DNA of 64,000 bases from Pseudomonas fluorescens (GCF_902497785.1 NZ_CABVHK010000021.1:1-64000); one strand, 5' to 3'. Counted from the stretch's first letter, positions 24,499 through 33,103 are shown. The notes: generated by a model from the letters alone, not told the origin. Made by a program: numbers and translations.

Positions 24499-26823
24499 GA
24501 AATCGTCGTCCACGAACGGCAGAATGGCGTCCGCCACCGGTTGCAGTTGCCGGGTGACGTAATGGTCATAGTCAATCGGCGCACTGCGAATTTCCAGTGG
24601 CTCGGGCCCGGCGACGCTGATCACGTAGCTGATCCAGCCACCGTTCTGGTATTGCAGCGGACGGCCCTGTTGCTGGTTGTAATCGTCGGCGATCCGCGCC
24701 GCTCGAACGTGCGGCGGCACGTTGCGTTCGTAGTCATCCAGGGTACGGCGCAGGCGCTTGCGGTAGACCAGGCGGTCATCGAACTCGCCCGCCAGGGTTT
24801 TGCGCACGTACTCACGCACGTAATCCTGATAGGGCTGGCGATGGAAGATCCGCGTGTACAACTCTTGCTGAAATTGCCGGGCCAGCAGCGACCAGTCGGT
24901 GCGCACGGTTTCCAGCCCCTTGTAGACCATCTCGTCACTGCCGTCGGCGCGCGTCACCAGTCCGGCATAACGCTTCTTGCTGCCCTCCTCGGCGCCGCGA
25001 ATCGTCGGCATCAGAAAGCGTTTGTAGTGAATTTCGAACTGCAACTCCAGCGCACTTTCCAGCCCGTATTCTTCCTGCACGTGCTCGCGCCACCACTGGT
25101 TGACGTGGTCCACCAGCGCATGGCCGATCTGCGCGGCTTCCTCCTGACCGTGGGCGCGGCGCAGCCAGACGAACGTCGAGTCGGTGTCGCCGTAGATCAC
25201 CGTATGCCCTTGCGCTTCGATCAACTGGCGGGTGCGCAGCATGATTTCGTGACCGCGCAGGGTGATCGAAGAGGCGAGCCGCGTATCGAAGAAGCGGCAA
25301 CCGCTGGAACCGAGCACGCCGTAGAAGGCGTTCATGATGATTTTCAAGGCCTGGGACAACGGCGCATTGTGTTCGCGTTTGGCGGTTTCACGGCCCTCGG
25401 CGACCCGCGCCACAATCGACGGCAGGCAATGCCGGGTCCGGGAAAACCGGGCACCGCGAAAACCCGGGACGGACGCACTGTCCTCGGGATGCTTGAGCCC
25501 TTCGATCAGGCCCACCGGGTCGATGAGGAAGGTGCGGATGATCGACGGATAAAGGCTTTTGTAGTCGAGCACCAGCACCGATTCGTACAACCCCGGCTGC
25601 GAGTCCATGACAAACCCGCCGGGGCTGGCCTGTGCCGGTTTGCTCCCGAGATTTGGCGCAACGAACCCCTGGCGGTGCATCAGCGGCATGTATAAGTGGG
25701 TGAATGCCGCCACCGAACCACCACTGCGATCCGCCGGCAAACCGGTGACGCTGGCACGCTCCAGCAGGAACGTGAGCAGTTGGGTCTTGGCGAAAATCCG
25801 CGTCACCAGCTCGCAATCCTTGAGGTTGTATTTGGCGAGCGCCGGTTTGTCCTCGGCGAACATGCGGTTGATTTCGTCCATGCGCTGATACGGCGTGCTG
25901 ATCGCCTTGCCCTCGCCGAGCAGGGTTTGTGCGACGTTCTCCAGGCTGAACGAGGGAAAGCTCCAGGTCGCCGAGCGCAGGGATTCGATGCCGTCGATGA
26001 TCAATCTGCCGGCGGCCGAGGCGAAGTAATGGTTGCGGCTGCCGTGTTCGCGCCACTGCATTTCCTCGCCACCGCGCCCCAGTTTCAGCGGCACCGCCAG
26101 CCGTCGTGCGTGTTCGTGAAGTACGCGTAAATCGAACTGCACGACGTTCCAGCCGATGATCGCGTCGGGATCGAAACGGGCGAACCATTCGTTGAGTTTT
26201 TTCAGCAGGTCGGTTCGGGAATCGCAGTACTCGAGCGCAAAATCCACCGCGCTGTCGTCACCGTTGGGCGGGCCGAGCATGTAGACCTGGCGCTCGCCGC
26301 AGCCCTCCAGGGCGATGGAATACAGGTCGCCCTGGGCGGTGGTTTCGATGTCCAGGGACACCAGCCTGAGCGTGGGCCGATAATCGGGATCGGGTTTCAT
26401 CTGCGCGTCGAGCAGCAGGCCGTCGGGACCGGGCGTGCCACCGAAGACAACCGGCGCGGTGATGAAGCGCTCCATCATGTAGCGTTCCGGCGGCCGCACA
26501 TCGGCTTCGTACATCTCGACACCGGCCTTGCGCAGCGCGGTTTCCAGGCGCATCAATTGACCGTGCTGCCGGCAATACAGGCCGAGCACCGGACGGTGTT
26601 CGAAATCCTCCAGGGCCAGGGGTTTGAGTTCGATGTTTTTTTCGCCGTGCAACACCTCTTGCGCCTGTTCGCGCTGCTGCACCGGAATAAACGCCACCGA
26701 CGGTTGATGAGGCAGGCGAATCCGCCGGGGACCGGAATCGGTCGCCAGCCAGAACTCGACTTCCGTACCGGCCGGGGTATCGCGCCAATGCCGGGTCAGG
26801 ACGAAGCCCCGCTGTAAATCCAC
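24463..26823 (-). CDS. polB: DNA polymerase II
   Basis: The 786-residue family B polymerase takes part in replication restart and translesion synthesis. The 3'-5' exonuclease motifs are intact (VSLDIETTAQGD; IIGWNVVQFDLRVLHEH; NLKDCELVTRIF), as are polymerase motifs A (VLDYKSLYPSIIRTF), B (KIIMNAFYGVLGSSG) and C (IYGDTDSTFVWL). The start is one of two adjacent GTG codons; the second (26823) gives MDLQRGFVLT and better spacing from GAGG. E. coli polB is LexA-controlled, but I see no LexA box upstream here. Confidence 0.95.
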   Translation of the reverse strand: MDLQRGFVLTRHWRDTPAGTEVEFWLATDSGPRRIRLPHQPSVAFIPVQQREQAQEVLHGEKNIELKPLALEDFEHRPVLGLYCRQHGQLMRLETALRKAGVEMYEADVRPPERYMMERFITAPVVFGGTPGPDGLLLDAQMKPDPDYRPTLRLVSLDIETTAQGDLYSIALEGCGERQVYMLGPPNGDDSAVDFALEYCDSRTDLLKKLNEWFARFDPDAIIGWNVVQFDLRVLHEHARRLAVPLKLGRGGEEMQWREHGSRNHYFASAAGRLIIDGIESLRSATWSFPSFSLENVAQTLLGEGKAISTPYQRMDEINRMFAEDKPALAKYNLKDCELVTRIFAKTQLLTFLLERASVTGLPADRSGGSVAAFTHLYMPLMHRQGFVAPNLGSKPAQASPGGFVMDSQPGLYESVLVLDYKSLYPSIIRTFLIDPVGLIEGLKHPEDSASVPGFRGARFSRTRHCLPSIVARVAEGRETAKREHNAPLSQALKIIMNAFYGVLGSSGCRFFDTRLASSITLRGHEIMLRTRQLIEAQGHTVIYGDTDSTFVWLRRAHGQEEAAQIGHALVDHVNQWWREHVQEEYGLESALELQFEIHYKRFLMPTIRGAEEGSKKRYAGLVTRADGSDEMVYKGLETVRTDWSLLARQFQQELYTRIFHRQPYQDYVREYVRKTLAGEFDDRLVYRKRLRRTLDDYERNVPPHVRAARIADDYNQQQGRPLQYQNGGWISYVISVAGPEPLEIRSAPIDYDHYVTRQLQPVADAILPFVDDDFSTLIGGQLGLF

Positions 26824-27061
26824 CACTGCAACCTCGAATCCGATTCAGATGGCGATTCTACGCGTCATCGCCAGCGGAAGCGCTCGTTGCATTGAACGCG
26901 CTCCCACAGGGTTATGTGTGGTTTTTAAGCTGAGAGGTTGGGTTTATCGCAGAAAAACCGCTGAATGGCGTTATTTGCGCGTTATCTGCCGTTTTCTGCC
27001 TTGCCCTCAGCGCCCGCGTCTACGATTCTTCTAGAACAACGACAACACTTGAGAAACCACC

Positions 27062-27502
27062 ATGAAAACCGTCGCCCAACTGCTCAAGTTGAAAGATCAG
27101 AAAAATCAGGAAGTGCACCAGATCAAGCCCGACCACATGGTGCTCGAAGCCCTGATGAAGATGGCCGAGAAGAACGTCGGCGCCCTGCTGGTGGTGGAGA
27201 ATGACGAAGTGCTGGGCATCATCAGCGAGCGCGACTATGCACGCAAACTGGTGCTGCACGGCCGCTCATCCGTGGGCACGCCAGTGCGCGACATCATGGT
27301 GTCGCCGGTGATCACCGTGGATACCCACCAAACCGTCGAGACCTGTCTGGGCATCATGTCCGAGAAACGCCTGCGCCACTTGCCGGTGGTGGAGAATGGC
27401 CAGTTGATCGGTTTGCTGTCGATCGGCGATCTGGTCAAGGAAGCCATTGCCGAACAGGCGGAACTGATTCAACAGCTGGAGCAGTACATTCGCGGCGAAT
27501 AG
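27062..27502 (+). CDS. CBS domain protein
   Basis: The 146-residue protein consists of a tandem CBS pair (Bateman module), the first around VLEALMKMAEKNVGALLVVEND and the second around TVETCLGIMSEKRLRHLPVVEN. Such stand-alone modules bind adenine nucleotides and act as energy sensors. A helical tail (LVKEAIAEQAELIQQLEQY) follows. It has no catalytic domain. GAGAAACC precedes the ATG. It lies immediately before the 102-bp repeat array. Confidence 0.93.
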   Translation: MKTVAQLLKLKDQKNQEVHQIKPDHMVLEALMKMAEKNVGALLVVENDEVLGIISERDYARKLVLHGRSSVGTPVRDIMVSPVITVDTHQTVETCLGIMSEKRLRHLPVVENGQLIGLLSIGDLVKEAIAEQAELIQQLEQYIRGE

Positions 27503-27507
27503 GTGCA

Positions 27508-27842
27508 GATCAAAAGATCGCAGCCTGCGGCAGCTCCTACGGGATCGGTCTCACATGCGGTCAATGTAGGTGCTGCCGAAGGCTGCGATCTTTTGACGTT
27601 GATTTTTCAGATCCAAAGATCGCAAGTTGCGGCAGCTCCTACGGGATCGGTCTCACAGGCGGTCAATGTAGGAGCTGCCGAAGGCTGCGATCTTTTGACG
27701 TTGATTTTTCAGATCCAAAGATCGCAAGTTGCGGCAGCTCCTACGGGATCGGGCTCACAGGCGGTCAATGTAGGAGCTGCCGAAGGCTGCGATCTTTTGA
27801 CGTTGATTTTTCAGATCCAAAGATCGCAAGTTGCGATCTTTT
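27508..27842. repeat. Tandem array of 102-bp units built from family B REPs
   Basis: Three units start at 27508, 27610 and 27712, exactly 102 bases apart, and a fourth truncated unit starts at 27814. Each contains an inverted REP pair (AGATCGCA...GGCAGCTCCTAC and its inverse) around GGGATCGGTCTCACA, plus a GACGTTGATTTTTCA linker. Units 2 and 3 are almost identical. Confidence 0.95.
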
Positions 27843-28465
27843 CAGGACGGCCAATGTCGGGCAAACACCGGTGCCAGCGTCGGATGTCGGTCGATCCGCT
27901 CAAGCCAGGCGAAAAAACCGGGCCGCGCACTGCGCAAATGTTCGCGGCTGCCTGCCCACCGCGAGATCACCGCTGCCAGCACGTCCAGCGCCCCCGGCGT
28001 CTCGTCGCCCAGGTACAACTCGCCCGAGAACTGATCGGCAAACACCTCCCAACTCCAGTGCAAGCGTTCGCGGGCGCCGGCCGTGAGGTTGTCCCGGGAG
28101 GGTTTATCCGCCACGGCCAACCAGCGCTCGGGGTAATCGATGATGCCAATCGCCGCGTAGCAATTGCTGATGATGTAGGCCAGGCCTCGGATGACCTGGT
28201 CGCGCTCGGCGGCATCTTTGGGCAGCAGCTGCGACTTGGGAAATGCCAGCCCTAGATGAATCAGGATCGCCGCACTCTCGGTGAGAATGCTGCCGTCGGG
28301 CAGCTGCAAGGTGGGAATCTGCTTGAGCGGGTTGAGTTTCTCCAGGGCATCGGCGGCCTCTGGCGTCGACTCGACGTCGATGAAACGGTACGGAATCTCG
28401 CAGAGCTCCAGCGCGGCTTCAATCGCGGCGGCTCCGGAATTCTTGTGGCCGTAGAGCTGGTACAT
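27842..28465 (-). CDS. Glutathione S-transferase family protein
   Basis: The 207-residue protein has a thioredoxin-fold N-terminal domain (MYQLYGHKNSGAAAIEAALE; PLKQIPTLQLPDGSILTESA, the glutathione cis-Pro and ESA contacts) and an all-helical C-terminal GST domain. The residue after YGHKNSG could be the catalytic Ser. Specific substrate is unknown. GGGAGGT lies 5-9 bases before the ATG. Its 3' end touches the truncated last copy of the tandem repeat, which suggests array expansion stopped at the gene edge. Confidence 0.9.
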   Translation of the reverse strand: MYQLYGHKNSGAAAIEAALELCEIPYRFIDVESTPEAADALEKLNPLKQIPTLQLPDGSILTESAAILIHLGLAFPKSQLLPKDAAERDQVIRGLAYIISNCYAAIGIIDYPERWLAVADKPSRDNLTAGARERLHWSWEVFADQFSGELYLGDETPGALDVLAAVISRWAGSREHLRSARPGFFAWLERIDRHPTLAPVFARHWPS

Positions 28466-28622
28466 AAATACCTCCCATTGCGTGTTCTCTTTGTAGCAGC
28501 TGACGCTGGCGATGCCCGGAAATTTCTTTTTTTAAACTGCATCCAAATCGCTTTCCGACGGGTAGTCCTATTAGCAGTCTCTGTTGCTGCCCAGCGAACT
28601 ACTCATTTTCGGAGAGATATTC

Positions 28623-29144
28623 ATGAACGCCAGACAACTGATGTGCCTTGCCGGTTTCTTCGCCGCCATGCCCGCGGCCTTCGCCCAGACCAGTCTGCCG
28701 GACAGCATCAAGGTCCCGGACGGGCACAAGGTCACGATGGAAACCACCGGGGTTGGCGAGATCACCTACGAATGCCGTGACAAGGCCAACGCGGCCGGCC
28801 AGACCGAATGGTTTTTTGTCGGGCCCAAAGCAGTGCTCAATGATCGCAGCGGCAAACAGGTTGGCACTTACTTCGGCCCACCGGCGACCTGGCAAGCGAA
28901 GGACGGCTCGAAGGTGACCGGCACGCAACTGGCCGTCGCTCCGTCGAGCCCGGGCAACCTGCCTTATCAACTGGTCAAGGCCAACCCGGCCGAGGGCAGA
29001 GGCGCAATGAGCGGCGTGAGTTACATTCAGCGCGTGGCGCTCAAGGGCGGCGTCGCCCCCAGCGCCGAGTGCACGGTGGCCAACAAGGGCAAGCAGGAAG
29101 TGGTGAAGTACCAGGCGGATTATGTTTTCTGGACCGCCAGCTAA
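28623..29144 (+). CDS. Secreted DUF3455 domain protein
   Basis: The 173-residue protein has a signal peptide (cleaved after AFA, about residue 21) and a DUF3455 domain: LPDSIKVPDGHKVTMETTG, then GEITYECRDKANAAG and the FGPPATWQAKDGSKVTGTQ segment typical of the family. Function is unknown. GGAGAGATA is the ribosome site. It stands just upstream of an ECF sigma/anti-sigma pair in the same orientation, a neighbourhood I recall from other pseudomonads; it may be a target of that sigma factor. Confidence 0.85.
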   Translation: MNARQLMCLAGFFAAMPAAFAQTSLPDSIKVPDGHKVTMETTGVGEITYECRDKANAAGQTEWFFVGPKAVLNDRSGKQVGTYFGPPATWQAKDGSKVTGTQLAVAPSSPGNLPYQLVKANPAEGRGAMSGVSYIQRVALKGGVAPSAECTVANKGKQEVVKYQADYVFWTAS

Positions 29145-29166
29145 CCATCAGGCCCACGCAATCCCC

Positions 29167-29266
29167 TGTAGGAGCGAGCTTGCTCGCGAATAACGTCAAG
29201 ACACCGCATTCATTCAGATTGGCCGCGTTTTCGTTGACGACCATCGCGAGCAAGCTCGCTCCTACA
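29167..29266. repeat. REPIN, family A
   Basis: TGTAGGAGCGAGCTTGCTCG and its inverted copy surround a spacer carrying ACGTCAAGACACCGC and TCGTTGACGACC, related to spacers at 31122, 43152 and 45727. Confidence 0.95.
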
Positions 29267-29330
29267 CAGATTCGGTTTGTTTGCTAGATTGCATTGGGTA
29301 TGCCCGCCCCTCAAACAACGGCTGAGAACT

Positions 29331-29858
29331 GTGTCCTTGCCCGAACCCTTATTCGACTACGAAGCCCGTCTGGCCGCCTGCGCGCGGGGTGAGCGTCAGG
29401 CCCTGCGGGATTTGTATGTGCAGGAAAGTCCGCGGCTGCTCGGCGTGGCCAGGCGTCTGGTGCGCGACAGCGCGCTGGCCGAAGACATCGTCCACGATGC
29501 GTTCCTGAAAATCTGGGCCGGCGCCGCCGGTTTCGATCCGGCGCGGGGTTCGGCACGGGGCTGGATGTTCAGCGTAACCCGGCATCTGGCGCTCAACTTC
29601 ATCCGCGACAACAGCCGCGAGATCCAGGGTGACATCGACGTGCACACTGACGCTGAAACCTTCGACGCCGAGGTCCACTCCTCGCGCATTCATCGGTGCC
29701 TGGAACAACTGGAACCCGCGCGTCGCCATTGCCTCCTGCACGCCTACGTCGACGGTTATTCCCACGCGCAAATCTCGCACAAACTCGGCACCCCGCTGGG
29801 CACCGTCAAAGCCTGGATCAAGAGAAGCCTGGCGGCCTTACGGGAGTGCATGGGATGA
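29331..29858 (+). CDS. ECF-type RNA polymerase sigma factor
   Basis: The 175-residue protein has sigma region 2 (LYVQESPRLLGVARRLVRD, AEDIVHDAFLKIW, GSARGWMFSVTRHLALNFI) and region 4 (CLEQLEPARRHCLLHAYVDG; QISHKLGTPLGTVKAWIKRS). It resembles the SigK/RskA-type group. The start is taken as GTG 29331 (VSLPEPLFDYEARL), since upstream codons run into REP-derived sequence. It overlaps the anti-sigma gene by ATGA, so the pair is translationally coupled. The inducing signal is unknown. Confidence 0.93.
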   Translation: MSLPEPLFDYEARLAACARGERQALRDLYVQESPRLLGVARRLVRDSALAEDIVHDAFLKIWAGAAGFDPARGSARGWMFSVTRHLALNFIRDNSREIQGDIDVHTDAETFDAEVHSSRIHRCLEQLEPARRHCLLHAYVDGYSHAQISHKLGTPLGTVKAWIKRSLAALRECMG

Positions 29859-30574
29859 CCAGCCGACCTGCGGACGAAACCCCTGACCAACGCGACGAAC
29901 TGGCCAGCGAATACGTGCTCGGCACGTTGTCGGCGCAGCAGCGCACCGAGGTTCAACAACGCCTGCACGACGATGCCGAACTGCGCACGGCCGTGGACAC
30001 CTGGGAGCGTCGCTTGCTGGGCATGACTGAACTCGTCGAGCCTCAAACGCCGTCGTCCCGGTTGTGGCAACGCATCGAGCGCAGCGTCAACGCCTTGAAT
30101 CGCCAGCTGCCGATATCTGCGGCCGAGGCCTCGTCCTGGTGGAACCTGCTGCCCCTGTGGCGCGGGCTCGCCGGCGCCGGGCTGGCGGCGACGTTGCTGC
30201 TCGGCGCCTTGATGCTGACGCAAACCACGGTCAAGCCGACCTACCTGGTGGTGCTGGTCGCGCCTCAAGACAAGGTGCCCGGCTGGGTGATCCAGGCCAG
30301 TAATCCGCGGGAAATCCAGCTGATCCCGTTGGGCATCGCCGAGGTGCCGGCGGACAAGGCGCTGGAGTTCTGGACCAAGGCCGAAGGCTGGCAAGGGCCG
30401 GTGTCGCTGGGGTTGGTCAAACCGGGGCAAACGCTGTCGGTGCCGCTGGATAAACTGCCGCCGCTGCAACCCGATCAGCTGTTCGAGCTGACCCTGGAAA
30501 ACCCCAACGGCTCGCCGATCGGCAAGCCTACCGGGCCGATCCAATTCATAGGCCGGGCGGTGAAGGTGATCTGA
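29855..30574 (+). CDS. Anti-sigma factor (RskA type)
   Basis: The 239-residue membrane protein has an N-terminal cytosolic anti-sigma domain (DELASEYVLGTLSAQQRTEVQ), one transmembrane helix near residues 100-120 (GLAGAGLAATLLLGALML), and a periplasmic C-terminal domain (QDKVPGWVIQASNPREIQLI; ALEFWTKAEGWQGPVSLG) typical of RskA. It should hold the preceding sigma factor inactive at the inner membrane. There is no zinc-binding HxxxCxxC motif, in line with the RskA group. Start and stop codons overlap with the sigma gene. Confidence 0.93.
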   Translation: MTSRPADETPDQRDELASEYVLGTLSAQQRTEVQQRLHDDAELRTAVDTWERRLLGMTELVEPQTPSSRLWQRIERSVNALNRQLPISAAEASSWWNLLPLWRGLAGAGLAATLLLGALMLTQTTVKPTYLVVLVAPQDKVPGWVIQASNPREIQLIPLGIAEVPADKALEFWTKAEGWQGPVSLGLVKPGQTLSVPLDKLPPLQPDQLFELTLENPNGSPIGKPTGPIQFIGRAVKVI

Positions 30575-30723
30575 TCGCGAGCGCCGATCACGCTCACACA
30601 AGGGACATCAGCCGATTCATCATTGCCATCGATGTTCACCATCACGTCAATGAAGTTCTCTTAAAAATTCCGGGGCGTAACATCGCATCCATACCAACCA
30701 ATAACACCCCGGAGCACACCATC

Positions 30724-31086
30724 ATGAAACGCCAGACTCTTCTCAGCATCGCTTTCTCGGTCTTTGCAGTTAACGCTTTTGCCGCTTCCTCTGTTCATCC
30801 GGTTGTCGCTGAAGGCGGCTCGGATCGCCTGATCGAGCAACGTGTTGCCGAAGGTGGTTCTGATCGTCTGATCGAGAAACGCGTTGCTGAAGGTGGTTCT
30901 GATCGCCTGATCGAGAAACGTGTGGCTGAAGGTGGTTCCGATCGACTGATCGAGAATCGCGTTGCTGAAGGTGGTTCGGATCGTCTGATCGAGAATCGCG
31001 TGGCCGAAGGTGGTTCTGATCGTCTGATCGAGAATCGCGTGGCCGAAGGTGGTTCGGATCGCCTGATCGAAAGCCGTGCCGCATGA
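30724..31086 (+). CDS. Secreted protein of seven 13-residue tandem repeats
   Basis: The 120-residue protein has a signal peptide (MKRQTLLSIAFSVFAVNAFA) and a seven-residue linker. Seven repeats of VAEGGSDRLIE(Q/K/N/S)R span residues 28-118, followed by Ala-Ala and stop. The 39-base repeats (30805-31077) differ mainly by synonymous changes and at residue 12. Each unit has matched acidic and basic residues, so it could stack as short helices. I recall similar Pseudomonas proteins labelled 'phage infection protein', which I cannot verify. It follows the sigma/anti-sigma genes with its own 149-base leader. Confidence 0.7.
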   Translation: MKRQTLLSIAFSVFAVNAFAASSVHPVVAEGGSDRLIEQRVAEGGSDRLIEKRVAEGGSDRLIEKRVAEGGSDRLIENRVAEGGSDRLIENRVAEGGSDRLIENRVAEGGSDRLIESRAA

Positions 31087-31121
31087 GAACGGCTTGTCCG
31101 CAAGACTCGACATACGATACC

Positions 31122-31221
31122 TGTAGGAGCGAGCTTGCTCGCGATGGACGTCAACGATGACGCGTGCTGCCTGGATGAACGCGTTGTCCCAACGTTTTTC
31201 GCGAGCAAGCTCGCTCCTACA
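31122..31221. repeat. REPIN, family A
   Basis: TGTAGGAGCGAGCTTGCTCG and its inverted copy. The spacer (GATGGACGTCAACGATGACG...) is nearly identical over its full length to that at 45727. Confidence 0.95.
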
Positions 31222-31253
31222 GTGGTATCAGCCTCCCTTCCGATTAAAGCCTG

Positions 31254-32348
31254 TCACTTCCCCGCCCGCGCCATGCAGCGCTGGTAACGTTCATCAACCC
31301 GCTTGGCAAACCACGCGGTGGTGAGTTTTCGGGTGATTTTCGGGCTCTGCAGCACAATCCCCGGCAATACCGCAGGCGGCAGTGAACGGCCCTCGGCCTG
31401 TTCGGCCAGTTCAAACACCCGCCGATACAGTTCGGTGTCTTCGAATTCCAGGCTTTTGCCCTTCTCCAGTTGATCCCTGATCGTCGGATTGCGCATGTCC
31501 AGACGCTTTCCCAGCGTACGCACGGCCAGCTCCGTGGTGCCGGGCATGATCGAGTCGTAGCGCACCAGGTCGCCGTCCAGTGCCAACGGGATGCCCGAAG
31601 CACGGCTCACGGCGTTCTGAAACGCGGCATTGCGGCTCGCGTACCAACCGGCATTGAAATCAGCGAAGCGATAGAGCGGCTGTTGATAGCTCACCGGATA
31701 ACCCAGCAAGTGGGCGATGCCGAAATACATTCCGCCGCGACGGCTGAACACCTCCCGCCGAATCGTGCCGTCCACCGGGTACGGATAATCGCGCGCCTGC
31801 TGTTCGGCGAAGTCGATGCTCACCTGCATCGGGCCGCCGGTGTGCACAGGGTTGAAACCGCCGAACAGCGTGCGTCCCATGGGCACCATGCCGATGAAAT
31901 CATCGAAAATCGCGCTGAGCTCTTTTTCGCTGCGCGCGGCCTTCAGCCGGTCGCTGTAGCTTTTGCCGTTGCTGGAACCCACCTGCAGCGCGCCGCTCAC
32001 CAGCAGACCGGGAATGTGGACCTTGGCGGCACGCCGGTCGATTTCTTCCCGGGCGATCTTGCCCAGACCGGGCACCGGTGGGTCCACCTGGAAGGTCGAC
32101 TCCTGCTCGGTGACGGCCAATACCGAGCAGAGGTTTTGCGTCGAGGGATAAATGTCCTGCGCAGCGAAGGCCGCGTAAATGTCCGTGGCCCAGCCCTGAC
32201 GGTCCACGGTCTTGGCCGGCAGCAGGCGCACGATCTCCGCCCTGACCTCGGCAGGTTGCCGGGCCGGGGCTTGCTGGGTGCGCTGAGTCCCGCAACCGGC
32301 CAGCACCAAGAGTGCCGCGATGCTCATGATCAATCGATTGGCTTGCAT
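31254..32348 (-). CDS. DUF1615 family lipoprotein
   Basis: The 364-residue protein has a lipoprotein signal with lipobox VLAGC (Cys19) and a large mature domain matching DUF1615: GWATDIYAAFAAQDIYPSTQ, NLCSVLAVTEQESTFQVDP, FDDFIGMVPMGRTLFGGFN and GGMYFGIAHLLGYPVSY. The pattern TEQESTFQVDP looks lysozyme/transglycosylase-like around its Glu, so a cell-wall role is possible, but the family has no proven activity as far as I know. GGAG precedes the ATG. It is monocistronic. Confidence 0.85.
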   Translation of the reverse strand: MQANRLIMSIAALLVLAGCGTQRTQQAPARQPAEVRAEIVRLLPAKTVDRQGWATDIYAAFAAQDIYPSTQNLCSVLAVTEQESTFQVDPPVPGLGKIAREEIDRRAAKVHIPGLLVSGALQVGSSNGKSYSDRLKAARSEKELSAIFDDFIGMVPMGRTLFGGFNPVHTGGPMQVSIDFAEQQARDYPYPVDGTIRREVFSRRGGMYFGIAHLLGYPVSYQQPLYRFADFNAGWYASRNAAFQNAVSRASGIPLALDGDLVRYDSIMPGTTELAVRTLGKRLDMRNPTIRDQLEKGKSLEFEDTELYRRVFELAEQAEGRSLPPAVLPGIVLQSPKITRKLTTAWFAKRVDERYQRCMARAGK

Positions 32349-32489
32349 GCTGCTCCATCACATCCGTTGAATCGGGTTAACCATACGATCAATGGCATGG
32401 CGCAGGCTATGACTGTGCTGGCGTTGCACTGTTCCCTCCACAAACACACCGACCTGTGGAAGCGGACTTGCTCGGATGTTTAGACCAAG

Positions 32490-32830
32490 CGCTGGGTGTA
32501 TATCCGTTTTCTGGGTAACGGCGGCCATTGGTTTCGCCCTTACGGCGAGTCACTTGCAAAAGCGGCAAGTAACCAAGCGCTCTTGCCCCTGTCGTTCGGT
32601 GCCTCGCTAGTGCTCGGCATGCCCTCGCTCCGGTCCTGCTCCGTGGGCCCGCCGCCATCGGCCATCCATGGCCGGGGGCGGCTAACCCGGCATCCATGCC
32701 GGGTTACCCACTGCGCAGAACCTGCACTCGGCCTCTCGATGGGGCGCTCACCGCAACAGCAAAACCGCGGCGGCCTCTGGGCCGACCGGGGCATCAAGCG
32801 GGCGCGCCGCGCTGGTTTGATCGTGCACAT
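32490..32830. repeat. Large interspersed intergenic repeat
   Basis: The segment begins ATATCCGTTTTCTGGGTAACG and runs through several palindromic patches (AAAAGCGGCAAGTAACCAAG; GGCCATCCATGGCC; AACCCGGCATCCATGCCGGG). I recall this sequence type as a recurrent intergenic repeat of fluorescent pseudomonads. It has open frames on both strands, but their composition is unlike the neighbouring genes and no ribosome site is visible. It fills most of the 755-base gap between the DUF1615 gene and the receptor gene at 33104; boundaries are approximate. Confidence 0.65.
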
Positions 32831-32853
32831 CCTCTGGACTTGGAATGATTCCC

Positions 32854-32942
32854 TGTGGGAGCGAGCCTGCTCGCGAAGGCGGTGGGTCAGTCAACATTGA
32901 TGGCGACTGACACTCCCTCTTCGCGAGCAGGCTCGCTCCACA
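32854..32942. repeat. REPIN, family A
   Basis: GTGGGAGCGAGCCTGCTCGC and its inverted copy, with a spacer carrying GGGTCAGTCA and GACTGACAC. It lies between the large repeat and the receptor promoter region. Confidence 0.95.
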
Positions 32943-33005
32943 GGTTTCACCAAACTGGACCATTTCCTACAGACCGATCTGACAAACACATTGTGCAACG
33001 CAACT

Positions 33006-33024
33006 GGTAACCACTATCATTCGC
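33006..33024 (+). promoter_or_regulatory. Possible Fur box
   Basis: GGTAACCACTATCATTCGC matches 12 of 19 positions of the GATAATGATAATCATTATC consensus, best in the right half (ATCATT). It lies 80 bases before the TonB receptor start, where iron control is expected. Confidence 0.4.
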
Positions 33025-33103
33025 ACCTGGAGTCGCATTTGCGCAAGGAGTTCCCGCGCCGTATTTTTTTCTAGCCATCGGCGGCACGCCGCCAGGAACC
33101 CAC

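Noticed and set aside
26824..27061. LexA box upstream of polB
   Set aside because: No CTGT-N8-ACAG pattern is present in the gap; SOS control cannot be claimed from this sequence.
27508..27842. Regularly spaced direct repeats suggesting a CRISPR array
   Set aside because: The whole 102-base unit repeats, with no variable spacers, and each unit contains inverted REP arms; no cas genes are near.
27503..28255. Long plus-strand open frame of 250 codons with 34-residue repeats
   Set aside because: It arises because the 102-base REP unit is divisible by three and then runs antisense through the GST gene. It has no ribosome site and unlikely composition.
28539..30691. GCATCCA found upstream of both the DUF3455 and the 13-mer repeat genes as a shared sigma -35 element
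   Set aside because: The distances to the start codons (78 and 33 bases) differ too much, and no matching -10 element follows at constant spacing.
32496..32900. Possible 134-residue gene in the large intergenic repeat
   Set aside because: It crosses the repeat element and a REP arm, has no ribosome site, and its composition differs from real genes here.
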